Shown here piece after piece: positions 17,605-25,254 of a DNA stretch of 64,000 nucleotides. The notes under the pieces are model-generated. The model was given only the letters and a program-made list of their open reading frames with translations. It had not been told where the DNA came from and searched no databases. The DNA lies in contig NZ_JABURM010000006.1 in assembly GCF_014762685.1 (NCBI RefSeq), positions 422,384-486,383 of the forward strand, read 5' to 3'. The first letter of the stretch is position 1, and every line of letters starts with the position of its first letter. This stretch comes from Gracilimonas sp. GTDB lineage: Bacteria; Bacteroidota; Rhodothermia; Balneolales; Balneolaceae. Position numbers and translations under genes: made by a program.

Positions 17605-17616
17605 TATACACACTTT

Positions 17617-18057
17617 ATGAAAGCAGTTATTCAGCGCGTGAGATCATCTTCGGTTATGGTAGATAATGAAATAACAGGAGCGATTGATCAAGGACTTTTA
17701 GTTTTATTGGGGATCCATGAAAATGACTCTGATGAGCAATTGGAATGGATGTGCAATAAAATTTCCAAACTCCGCATCTTTGAAGATGAAGAGGGTAAAA
17801 TGAATAAATCGGTTCAGGATGTGAGCGGAGGCATTTTAGTGGTATCCCAATTTACCTTATATGCTAATTCAGATAAAGGAACCCGCCCCAGTTTTATAGA
17901 AGCAGCACGGCCGGAAAAAGCCGAACCGATGTATGAAGACATGATTGAATGGTTTAAAAATAATACGAATTTAGATATACAGTCCGGTGAATTTGGTGCT
18001 ATGATGAGTGTAAAACTGGAAAATGACGGACCGGTAACCATCATCCTGGAGAAGTAA
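17617..18057 (+). CDS. dtd: D-aminoacyl-tRNA deacylase
   Basis: A 146-residue protein of normal DTD1 length. It removes D-amino acids (and glycine from tRNA-Ala) from mischarged tRNAs. Both signature motifs are present: SQFTLYAN in the middle and the Gly-cisPro motif DGPVTIILE at the end. The N-terminus MKAVIQRVRSSSV is the standard family start. It is the first gene right of the candidate origin, and its promoter must lie inside the DnaA-box region. Confidence 0.97.
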   Translation: MKAVIQRVRSSSVMVDNEITGAIDQGLLVLLGIHENDSDEQLEWMCNKISKLRIFEDEEGKMNKSVQDVSGGILVVSQFTLYANSDKGTRPSFIEAARPEKAEPMYEDMIEWFKNNTNLDIQSGEFGAMMSVKLENDGPVTIILEK

Positions 18058-18116
18058 AAAATGAAAGGCGATAGCTAATAAAGTGATAATCACCCGATCA
18101 ACTATCAATCTTTCAA

Positions 18117-19031
18117 ATGAGGAAATTTAAAATGTCAGTAATATTCATTTTTATTGATGGGGTTGGCTTGGGAGAAGATGAGCCCTCAAATCCGTTTTCT
18201 GAAAATAGGTACGAATCATTTGAAATACTGACCGGCGGTTTCTTTAATAAAAAATCCAATCCGTTTATAAATAAAGATCAGCTTTTTAAGCCTATTGATG
18301 CCAATCTTGGAGTGAAGGGGTTACCACAAAGCGGAACGGGTCAAACCACGTTATTTACCGGTAAAAATGCAGCCAAAGAAATCGGGAAGCACTTTGGGCC
18401 TTTTCCTCATTCCGGAATCAAGCCGTTTCTTAAGAAAGAAAGCATATTTCATGCAGTGAAGGAATTAGGTAAAAACCCCTATTTCATGAATGCCTACCCC
18501 CCTATCTTTTTTAAGCACGCCGCAAAGCGAAATCGCTGGAGTTGCACTACCCTTATGACTAAAAGTGTGGGTTTGAAATTAAATTCTACGGAAGAAGTAT
18601 TAAACGAATCGGCATTGACGGCAGAAATCGTACAAAATGCCTGGAGGGAAAAGCTTGGCATCGATATCCCAAAAATTACTCCCACGGATGCCGCCAAGCG
18701 ATTACTGAATGTGGTACCGGATTATGATTTGGTGCTGTATGAATATTACCTCACCGACAAAGCCGGCCACAACCAACGCCCAGAAGATGCAGAGCGGGTA
18801 CTAAGTCCACTGAATGAATTTCTGCTGCACATCATAAAACACAAAAAAAGTTCAGATACTTTAGTAATTACCAGTGACCATGGAAATCTGGAAGACCTCT
18901 CCACAAAAACGCATACCCGGAATAAGGTGCCTTTGTTTGTAATGGGGGAAGGAACAGTAAATTTCAATGAAGTGGAAAGCCTTGTTCAGGTTAAAGAAAA
19001 TATCTTAAACATTTTTTCGGAACAGCAATAG
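18117..19031 (+). CDS. Alkaline-phosphatase-superfamily metalloenzyme (phosphoglycerate mutase/phosphopentomutase-like)
   Basis: A 304-residue protein with the metal-binding pattern of the superfamily: an N-terminal IFIDGVGLGED, the nucleophile region LPQSGTGQTTLFTGKNA, and a C-terminal VITSDHGNLEDLSTKTHT. Those carry the Asp, Ser/Thr and Asp-His-His metal ligands of iPGM and phosphopentomutase. It is much shorter than iPGM (about 510) and lacks its inserted transferase domain, so it is probably a phosphatase or mutase of unknown substrate. A second ATG at 18132 could be the true start. It lies between dtd and a papain-like gene, all on the plus strand. Confidence 0.85.
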   Translation: MRKFKMSVIFIFIDGVGLGEDEPSNPFSENRYESFEILTGGFFNKKSNPFINKDQLFKPIDANLGVKGLPQSGTGQTTLFTGKNAAKEIGKHFGPFPHSGIKPFLKKESIFHAVKELGKNPYFMNAYPPIFFKHAAKRNRWSCTTLMTKSVGLKLNSTEEVLNESALTAEIVQNAWREKLGIDIPKITPTDAAKRLLNVVPDYDLVLYEYYLTDKAGHNQRPEDAERVLSPLNEFLLHIIKHKKSSDTLVITSDHGNLEDLSTKTHTRNKVPLFVMGEGTVNFNEVESLVQVKENILNIFSEQQ

Positions 19032-19078
19032 CTTATGAAACTATAGGAAGGAATAACAGAGTTTCATTAAATTGAATC

Positions 19079-20548
19079 ATGAATAAAAAAATAATTTATC
19101 CTCTTTTTGCTATTCTTTTGTTATACGGCTTGTTGCTGATCCCGATAAACACCTCGATTGGTATACAAAGTGAAGCCGGTGCCACTCCTTTTATTTGGGA
19201 TCAGGATGAAAAATGGGATCAATTGGAGGAGCGGTTCAATGAAGCCAGAACGAATATAGAACTGATTAATCCCGGTTTAATTGAAGTCAAGGTTTCAGCT
19301 GTTAATGACTTGCTGGATGAGTTGGAAAACACCGGGTTTAATCCCTCTGATGTTCGGTTGAACGAGTTGTTAAATCAATTTTTTGAGCTTGCCCCTTTGA
19401 TTGCGGCCCGCGGAAATCAAAATAAAGACTTCACAGAGCTTTACAACCGCAGCAGGCGAATTATAAAAGAGGAGTCGGTTAACTGGGATATAAATGAAGC
19501 AGAAACCAGAATAGCTTTGTACAAGTCATTGTATGGCATGAGGGCGACTGTTGAAGAAGTATTACTTCAGTCCAAAGAAGAGATAGACCCGGTTCTATAT
19601 GTACAAGAAGAAGGGTCGGTCACCCCTTCAACCGAAATTTTAGGAATAGAGGTTCACAGCGGAGATCTTTTGGTTTCACGTGGCGGAGCAGAAGTGTCGG
19701 CCCTGATTTCAAGGGGGAATGATTACCCCGGTAATTTCTCACATGTGGCACTTATCTATGTGGAAGAAGAAACCAATGATCCGTATTTGATCGAGGCACA
19801 TATTGAACGCGGGGTAGCAATAGCAACTGCTGAAGAATATATCAATGATCGAAAGTTAAGATTTATGGTACTTCGCCCGAGACAGGATCTGCCCGAAATG
19901 AAAGAAAACCCAAGGATACCCCATATCGCTGCAAAGCTAATGTTTGAAGAGGCACAAAAACGCCATATCCCGTATGATTTTAAAATGAATTTTTTTGATC
20001 CCGGAGCAATGTTTTGCTCGGAAGTGGGGTCCTATGCGTATAAAAAATATGGTATTCAGCTTTGGCAATCCGAATCCACAATATCTTCATATGGTGTGGT
20101 GACATTGTTAAACACTTTTGGTGTAGAACACTTTGTGACTCAAATGCCCTCCGATCTGGAGTATGATCCTCAACTTTCCGTAGTGGGTGAGTGGAGAGAT
20201 ACAAAAGCACTTTTTGAAGATCACCTGTATAATGCTGTGATTGATGCGATGCTGGTATGTGCCGAAAATGGAAAAGAAATAAAGTATAACAAATGGCTTT
20301 TACCCGTAGTTAGAATGGCAAAAGCATATAGTTATTTAATGAATTTAATTGGAAAAACAGGACCGGTTCCCGAAGGAATGAGCGCCATGCAGGCGGCTAA
20401 AAGTGAAGCTTTTATCGACCGGCATGTGACATTGAAAGAAAAAGTAAGGACACAGGCGGCTGGATTTTCAGAAAGACAGAATTATACTCCTCCATATTGG
20501 GAATTGGTAAGAATGGCAGAAGAAACGAGCGGGTGTAAGGAAAAATGA
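19079..20548 (+). CDS. YiiX/C92-type permuted papain-like cysteine peptidase or lipid amidase, membrane anchored
   Basis: A 489-residue protein. Residues about 5-25 form a signal anchor or signal peptide, residues 45-170 are helical with no recognised domain, and the rest is the permuted papain fold. The catalytic His is H222 (GNFSHVALIYV) and the Cys is C313 (MFCSEVGSYAY), in the reversed His-then-Cys order of the NlpC/P60-like YaeF/YiiX group. Relatives act on peptidoglycan amides or acyl lipids. Its stop overlaps the patatin start by 4 bases, so it is coupled to a lipid acyl hydrolase, hinting at a role in membrane lipids. The substrate is not known. Confidence 0.83.
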   Translation: MNKKIIYPLFAILLLYGLLLIPINTSIGIQSEAGATPFIWDQDEKWDQLEERFNEARTNIELINPGLIEVKVSAVNDLLDELENTGFNPSDVRLNELLNQFFELAPLIAARGNQNKDFTELYNRSRRIIKEESVNWDINEAETRIALYKSLYGMRATVEEVLLQSKEEIDPVLYVQEEGSVTPSTEILGIEVHSGDLLVSRGGAEVSALISRGNDYPGNFSHVALIYVEEETNDPYLIEAHIERGVAIATAEEYINDRKLRFMVLRPRQDLPEMKENPRIPHIAAKLMFEEAQKRHIPYDFKMNFFDPGAMFCSEVGSYAYKKYGIQLWQSESTISSYGVVTLLNTFGVEHFVTQMPSDLEYDPQLSVVGEWRDTKALFEDHLYNAVIDAMLVCAENGKEIKYNKWLLPVVRMAKAYSYLMNLIGKTGPVPEGMSAMQAAKSEAFIDRHVTLKEKVRTQAAGFSERQNYTPPYWELVRMAEETSGCKEK

Positions 20549-21435
20549 AAAAGAAAGTTCATCTTGTTTTAGGAAGCGGCGGCGCACGGGGTATTGCTCA
20601 CATTGCAGTCATTGAAGAACTGGAAAAAGAAGGCTATGAGATCATTGAGGTAATAGGCTGCTCGATGGGTGCTGTTGTTGGGGGAATTTATGCGGCCGGA
20701 CATCTTTCAGAATATAAAAAATGGTTGATAAGTCTTTCCCGAAAAGGGGTTTTTGATCTACTGGACTTTACCTTCACAAAACAGGGCTTTGTGAAGGGAG
20801 AAAAACTGTTTGCCAAACACCTAGAGGTGACCGGTAAAGAGAATATTGAAGAATTCCGCATTCCCTTTACTGCAGTAGCAACGGATATGAAAAACCATGA
20901 AGAAGTACATTTCAAAAGCGGGGATTTATATAAAGCGCTGCGGGCATCAGTTTCTATCCCGGGTTTTTTCGTGCCGGTAGTAGAGGATAATCGCGTATTG
21001 GTAGATGGCGGGGTGCTGAACCCCTTACCTATAAATCTGGTAAATAAAAAAGAAGATGCTATTATTGTCGCGGTAAATCTAAATGGAAAATCACTGGCTG
21101 TATTTGATAAGAAGCCGGAGCCAGATAGAATAGATGAAATGCAAAAATGGTTTGAAAACCTGCTTCCAGACTCAATAATGGGAAGAAGAGAGAAAAAGCC
21201 GGAATTAGAACCGAGACAAGAATCGTTTTCATTATTAGAGCTGATGGACAGTTCTTTCAGCTTTACCCAAGATCGGCTTACCAACCTCATGATTGAAGTC
21301 TATAAACCTGATAAACTTATTGAAATCCCCAGAAATAGTTCCGGGATGTTTGATTTTGATCAGGCAAAAAAAATCCTGGAAATAGGAAAAAAGGCGTATC
21401 AAAAAGGGATGAACTCAACCGGGGAAGAATCGTAA
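20545..21435 (+). CDS. Patatin-like phospholipase
   Basis: A 296-residue patatin-fold acyl hydrolase with all hallmarks: the oxyanion loop GSGGARGIAH near residue 9, the nucleophile S40 in GCSMGAVVG, and the dyad Asp D154 in VDGGVLNPLP. Length is close to bacterial RssA/YlbK-type patatins. No signal peptide is seen, so it is probably cytoplasmic or membrane associated. It overlaps the C92-peptidase gene by 4 bases (ATGA). Predicted to release fatty acids from glycerolipids, and the following gene, glpD, could take up the glycerol backbone, though that link is only positional. Confidence 0.92.
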   Translation: MKKKVHLVLGSGGARGIAHIAVIEELEKEGYEIIEVIGCSMGAVVGGIYAAGHLSEYKKWLISLSRKGVFDLLDFTFTKQGFVKGEKLFAKHLEVTGKENIEEFRIPFTAVATDMKNHEEVHFKSGDLYKALRASVSIPGFFVPVVEDNRVLVDGGVLNPLPINLVNKKEDAIIVAVNLNGKSLAVFDKKPEPDRIDEMQKWFENLLPDSIMGRREKKPELEPRQESFSLLELMDSSFSFTQDRLTNLMIEVYKPDKLIEIPRNSSGMFDFDQAKKILEIGKKAYQKGMNSTGEES

Positions 21436-21531
21436 AAGAACGTTTTTCCGTTTTATCCCATTTTGCTACATATTGGAGCAGGTAAATACCAGCATACTCT
21501 TGAAGCAAAGAGAAATCAAGGAATCGATTTT

Positions 21532-23094
21532 ATGAAAAGAACAGATCTTCTCGGTCAAGTAAGCGAGTATAATGATTATTGGGATGTGGTAGTAATTGGC
21601 GGGGGAGCTACCGGACTCGGGGTGGGAATTGATGCCGCTTCACGCGGGTATAAAACGTTGCTTTTGGAAATGCACGATTTTGCCAAAGGAACATCCAGTC
21701 GCAGCACTAAATTGGTTCATGGCGGTGTTCGCTACCTACAGCAAGGTGATGTTTCACTGGTTATTGAGGCGTTACATGAGCGGGGACTTCTAATTCAAAA
21801 TGCCCCCCACCTGGTAAGCCATCAGTCTTTTATAGTGCCAAGCTATGAGTGGTGGAATGGGCCCTTTTATGGAGTTGGGATGAAAGTATATGATGCCCTG
21901 GCTGGAAAACTGGGAATAAACAAATCTAAAAACCTATCCAAGGAAAAAACGCTGGAGAAAATACCCACACTGGAACCGGATGGTTTACGGGGAGGAGTAA
22001 TGTATTACGACGGACAGTTTGATGATTCCCGTCTGGCCATTAATCTTGCCCAAACTATACAAGATGAAGGCGGTACTCCCCTTAACTATATGAAAGTTAC
22101 CTCCCTCAAAAAAAATGGTCACGGTTTAATTGAAGGTGTAGAAGCCCGAGATATGCTGGATGGGAAAGATTATGAAATCAATGCACGAGTTGTTGTAAAT
22201 GCAACAGGTATATTCGCAGACGAAATTCTGGAAATGGACGAAGAGGGCCATCAAAATATTATACAATGTGCACAAGGAATTCATATTGTGTTGGATAAGG
22301 AGTTTTTGCCGGGCGACTCAGCCATTATGGTTCCCCACACGGATGACGGCCGCGTACTTTTTGCAGTGCCCTGGCATGATAAAGTAATTGTGGGAACCAC
22401 AGATACGCCGATCAAAGAACCGGCTCTGGAACCGGTGGCTTTGGAAGAAGAAGTAGAATTTTTATTGCGGCATGCGGCTCAGTATCTCACTAAAAATCCG
22501 AAGAGGAGTGACGTGAAAAGTGTGTTCGCGGGCTTGCGCCCACTCGTCAAACCGGCAGACGCCAAAAGTACTTCGGAAATTTCAAGAAGCCATCATATAC
22601 AGGTATCAGAATCCGGCCTGGTGACTATAGCCGGCGGGAAATGGACTACCTATCGTAAAATGGCGGAAGACACGGTAGACCGCGCCGCGTTGGTTGCGGG
22701 GCTGGAAGTAAAAGAATGCCCAACCAAAGATCTGCGAATTCACGGATGGCTGAAAAATGTAGATCGGGACGACCACCTTTTTGTGTACGGTTCCGATAAG
22801 GTAGCATTGATGAAACTGATTGAAGAGAATGAATCATTGGCCGAACAGCTTCATCCCAAACTCCCCTATATAAAAGCGGAGGTTGTCTGGGCGGTCCGGA
22901 ATGAAATGGCGCAAACGATTGAAGATTTTCTGTCCCGGAGAACCCGTGCCCTTCTTTTAGACGCCAAAGCCAGCCTGGAAATGGCGCCTGAAGTAGGCCG
23001 GTTACTTGCTAAAGAATTTGGTAAAGACGAAGACTGGGTAAAACAGGAAGTGAAGGAATATAAACAGATAGCGAAGAATTATATACTGGAGTGA
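21532..23094 (+). CDS. glpD: FAD-dependent glycerol-3-phosphate dehydrogenase
   Basis: About 520 residues from the ATG at 21532; an open extension to TTG 21463 is rejected because the conserved N-terminus begins just after the ATG. The FAD motif is VVVIGGGATGLGVGIDAASRG, followed by the GlpD signatures FAKGTSSRSTKLVHGGVRYLQ and GTTDTPIKEPALEP, and a C-terminal helical GlpD_C domain (RNEMAQTIEDFLSRRTRAL). The enzyme oxidises sn-glycerol-3-phosphate to DHAP and passes electrons to quinone at the membrane. No glpF or glpK is adjacent. A palindromic repeat follows 9 bases past the stop. Confidence 0.95.
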   Translation: MKRTDLLGQVSEYNDYWDVVVIGGGATGLGVGIDAASRGYKTLLLEMHDFAKGTSSRSTKLVHGGVRYLQQGDVSLVIEALHERGLLIQNAPHLVSHQSFIVPSYEWWNGPFYGVGMKVYDALAGKLGINKSKNLSKEKTLEKIPTLEPDGLRGGVMYYDGQFDDSRLAINLAQTIQDEGGTPLNYMKVTSLKKNGHGLIEGVEARDMLDGKDYEINARVVVNATGIFADEILEMDEEGHQNIIQCAQGIHIVLDKEFLPGDSAIMVPHTDDGRVLFAVPWHDKVIVGTTDTPIKEPALEPVALEEEVEFLLRHAAQYLTKNPKRSDVKSVFAGLRPLVKPADAKSTSEISRSHHIQVSESGLVTIAGGKWTTYRKMAEDTVDRAALVAGLEVKECPTKDLRIHGWLKNVDRDDHLFVYGSDKVALMKLIEENESLAEQLHPKLPYIKAEVVWAVRNEMAQTIEDFLSRRTRALLLDAKASLEMAPEVGRLLAKEFGKDEDWVKQEVKEYKQIAKNYILE

Positions 23095-23103
23095 TTGGGG
23101 GCG

Positions 23104-23181
23104 AATATCCAATAAACAACATTCAACACGGAATGATCAAGTAGAAACCACTTGTACATTGAATATTCCGTGATGGATATT
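23104..23181. repeat. Palindromic intergenic repeat, type A copy 1
   Basis: A 78-base imperfect palindrome after glpD. The outer arms are AATATCC (23104-23110) and GGATATT (23175-23181). Inner arms are CACGGAAT and ATTCCGTG (23165-23172), with CAAGT/ACTTG at the centre. The left half matches the second copy at 24108-24191 closely: both read AATATCCAATA, then ATTCAACACGGAAT, then GTAGAAA. There is no coding frame worth calling. Confidence 0.8.
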
Positions 23182-23219
23182 GAAAATTTATTGCTAGCAT
23201 CCACCACGGCCCTCTCTCT

Positions 23220-23363
23220 GGATTTTGGCAAGCCAAATCCTGTCTCTCTCCGAAGAGAGATCGGTTCTTGTCAGATCAAAGTGTTTAGACTTACTCCACT
23301 TTGCCTGCCAAGGTTAAGAACCTGTGTCACTTCGGAGGGACAGGAAGAATGAGCTTGCTCATT
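23220..23363. other. Run of five consecutive hairpins (possible structured RNA or composite repeat)
   Basis: In 144 bases five stems follow each other: GGATTTTGGC/GCCAAATCC (23220-23240); TCTCTC/GAGAGA (23245-23260) with a CGAA loop; GGTTCTT/AAGAACC (23263-23322) enclosing CAAAGTG/CACTTTG (277-303); CCTGT/ACAGG (23321-23344); AATGAGC/GCTCATT (23348-23363). This accounts for most of the 358-base gap between glpD and the nitroreductase. It matches no RNA family I recognise. It could be a non-coding RNA, a leader of the next gene, or nested repeats. Confidence 0.5.
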
Positions 23364-23420
23364 GCTTCTGGGAAGGTGCGCGGTAACTCCTGCCTCCGTA
23401 AGATAAATCCAATTCTTCCG

Positions 23421-23428
23421 TATCTTTG
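23421..23428 (+). promoter_or_regulatory. Probable -7 promoter element of the nitroreductase gene
   Basis: TATCTTTG matches TAnnTTTG exactly, 26 bases before the ATG at 23454, leaving a short leader. No clear -33 TTTG is visible at the expected distance. Confidence 0.5.
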
Positions 23429-23453
23429 ATCAAAAATCAGTTTAAAAGATAAT

Positions 23454-24119
23454 ATGACCACCGAAGAATCCATTCGTTCACGAAAAACCCTGAAGCTCAG
23501 AGCTAATCCTGATAATCCCCTGCCTGTTACCAAAGGAAAGGACTTTAAAAAGACAATTGAAGAACTCATAGAGCTGGCGGGAAAAGCCCCGTTTCATTAT
23601 GAAAGTGCTAAAGGGCAACGTTCCTATAAATTAATTGGAAATGAGCCGTGGCGATTCCATGTTCTGGATGGAGAAAGCTGCCGGATTTTTCTTAAAGCCT
23701 TGAAACAAGAAAAACCCATGAAAGCCCCGGAAGGGATCAAACAAATGTTGGCCGCATCAGATGCGTTAATTCTTGCCACCTGGCTGCCCGAACGCAGTCG
23801 GAAGCTGTCCCGGAAATTTCATCCCAACCTGAAAAACATGGAGCATATTGCTGCTACCGGTGCGGCTATTCAAAACCTGATTCTGGCGGCTACTTCGAGA
23901 GGCGTCAATGCCTATTGGTCTTCCGGGGGAATTATCCGCAAACCAAAAGTGCTGGAATTTCTCGGCATCCCGAACCACGAGATTCTACTTGGTGCCGTTT
24001 TCCTTTTCCCGGATGAATTTCCCGAAAGCGTTGACACTCAATCCGGAATGAATGCAGATAAGCGAGGGGAGGCTGGTGACTTTATGGATTGGATTGAAGT
24101 TGGTGAGAATATCCAATAG
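23454..24119 (+). CDS. Nitroreductase-family flavoprotein
   Basis: A 221-residue FMN-dependent oxidoreductase-like protein. The N-terminus TEESIRSRKTLKLRA holds the phosphate-binding Arg-Ser-Arg of the family. A central helix EELIELAGKAPFHYES and later segments (HIAATGAAIQNLILAATSRGVNAYW) match the dimer-forming core, followed by LGIPNHEILLGAVFLF. These proteins use NAD(P)H to reduce nitro or quinone compounds or have more specific roles; the substrate is not known. The gene sits between two copies of the same palindromic repeat, and its stop codon lies inside the second copy. Confidence 0.88.
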   Translation: MTTEESIRSRKTLKLRANPDNPLPVTKGKDFKKTIEELIELAGKAPFHYESAKGQRSYKLIGNEPWRFHVLDGESCRIFLKALKQEKPMKAPEGIKQMLAASDALILATWLPERSRKLSRKFHPNLKNMEHIAATGAAIQNLILAATSRGVNAYWSSGGIIRKPKVLEFLGIPNHEILLGAVFLFPDEFPESVDTQSGMNADKRGEAGDFMDWIEVGENIQ

Positions 24120-24191
24120 CCAATATTCAACACGGAATATCCATGTAGAAAACCTTGAATATTGAATACTCTGTAATGGTTATTGGATATT
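24108..24191. repeat. Palindromic intergenic repeat, type A copy 2
   Basis: Outer arms AATATCCAATA (24108-24118) and TATTGGATATT (24181-24191) are a perfect 11-bp inverted repeat. The left half repeats copy 1 at 23104-23181 (ATTCAACACGGAAT, then GTAGAAAA). It overlaps the nitroreductase stop codon and ends 10 bases before the convergent GIY-YIG gene stop, so it may serve both genes as a transcript end. Confidence 0.82.
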
Positions 24192-24200
24192 TAATTTCCT

Positions 24201-25031
24201 CTATCCCTTCATTAACACAAGCAAATCATCAATCTCATCCTGGTTGATGAGTTCGGTTTGCAGTCTCAATTCTTTTTTTATTCGGTAATTGCGCTGGGGC
24301 CCAAGGGTGAAAAACATTCGTAGCACTTCAAGCTCATTATCGAAATAGTTTTCGGTGAAACGGTCGTTGAACTTCTGTCCTAAGATATAATCCTCAAACT
24401 CCTCTGCCAGCAAGTTGGACGAACCTTTTAAGAACTGATCCACCAGCACGCTGGTTTGTGTATCAAGGGTAAGCTGAAATTTTTGGGGAGTAATCCGGTT
24501 AAGTAATTGACTGGGCAAATAGTGTGCGCTGTATATAGGGCGCTTCAGGACGTAAAGCAGCTTCAACAAAGCACCGAGCCCCTTCCGGGTTTTCAGGTGG
24601 CCCTTAAAGCAGCCGTACACATTTGGGTAATCATCCGGCACCCGCATAGATAAGCGAAATTCACGTTTATTCCCCCGGCGCGCAGTGGAGATGTAATAAT
24701 AGGTCTCCGGTTTCTTATTGGCGTGATTAAAGGGCGGGCGGAGCGAGCGGATGAGCAGATTTTCCAGCAAAATGGCATCTGTCTCCGAATTGCAGACTTC
24801 ATAACTGATTCGTTCCAGGTGAGCAATCATTCTCTGAATCTTCTTTGATTTGGAATAACGGTATGAAGTTACCCGCTGCTGCAAGTCTTTCCCCTTACCC
24901 ACATACAGTACCTGGTCGTGCTTATCATACATGGTATATACGCCGGGCTCATGAGGCGGAAGTTCATCAATAGCATTATTCACCCGCTCCTTTTGGGTAA
25001 CGGCGGCAGGTTCAAAGAGATCTAAGGTCAT
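24201..25031 (-). CDS. GIY-YIG nuclease-domain protein (UvrC/Cho-like N-terminal domain)
   Basis: A 276-residue protein. The GIY-YIG domain covers about residues 25-110: PPHEPGVYTMYDKHDQVLYVGKG (the GVY...YVG pair), a basic LQQRVTSYRYSKSKKIQ helix and the metal-binding Glu in AILLENLLIRSLRP. The rest has no UvrC C-terminal endonuclease (no RNase H-like motif or HhH), so it is not a complete UvrC. It resembles Cho-type or DNA polymerase III epsilon-linked GIY-YIG domains that nick DNA beside bulky lesions, but no exonuclease domain is attached here. Role in repair is inferred from the family. Confidence 0.82.
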   Translation of the reverse strand: MTLDLFEPAAVTQKERVNNAIDELPPHEPGVYTMYDKHDQVLYVGKGKDLQQRVTSYRYSKSKKIQRMIAHLERISYEVCNSETDAILLENLLIRSLRPPFNHANKKPETYYYISTARRGNKREFRLSMRVPDDYPNVYGCFKGHLKTRKGLGALLKLLYVLKRPIYSAHYLPSQLLNRITPQKFQLTLDTQTSVLVDQFLKGSSNLLAEEFEDYILGQKFNDRFTENYFDNELEVLRMFFTLGPQRNYRIKKELRLQTELINQDEIDDLLVLMKG

Positions 25032-25254
25032 GCAGGAATTCTTTTATTATGATTGCTAAAAACAGAGCTAAAATAGGGCAAAGGATTTTCGAAAGAAAAC
25101 AAAGGTGACCCTGTATAAACAGGTCAATGAGCAGGCAACAATCGGGAGAGGGGTTTTTATGACACAAATGAAGAAGATTAAAAATATGTAATTTTTATCC
25201 CTGGGTTGCTTTGTCCCAAAATACTCAGAGTCTTATTTGCATTTACTCTTCTAT

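Larger units (their letters stand above)
17187..17616. other. Candidate chromosomal replication origin (oriC)
   Basis: A 430-base AT-rich gap between divergent genes with a DnaA-box cluster. Using TTATCCACA, there is one perfect box (17314-17322, reverse) and one-mismatch boxes at 17253-17261, 17322-17330, 17369-17377, 17584-17592 and 17596-17604. Weaker ones lie near 17527 and 17562. Boxes sit at both ends and leave a box-poor AT-rich middle (about 17378-17520) that could be the unwinding element. GATC-type methylation sites are not enriched. parS sites 16 kb away, and genes pointing outward on both sides, support the call. GC skew was not computed. Confidence 0.85.

Noticed and set aside
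21463-21531. Upstream TTG start for glpD
   Set aside because: The added 23 residues are not like the conserved GlpD N-terminus, which begins just after the ATG at 21532.
23152-23352. A 66-codon open frame between glpD and the nitroreductase
   Set aside because: It spans the palindrome and hairpins and shows no protein-like composition.
23104-24191. Insertion sequence or composite transposon around the nitroreductase
   Set aside because: No transposase and no target-site duplication are visible; the flanks are themselves palindromes rather than IS ends.
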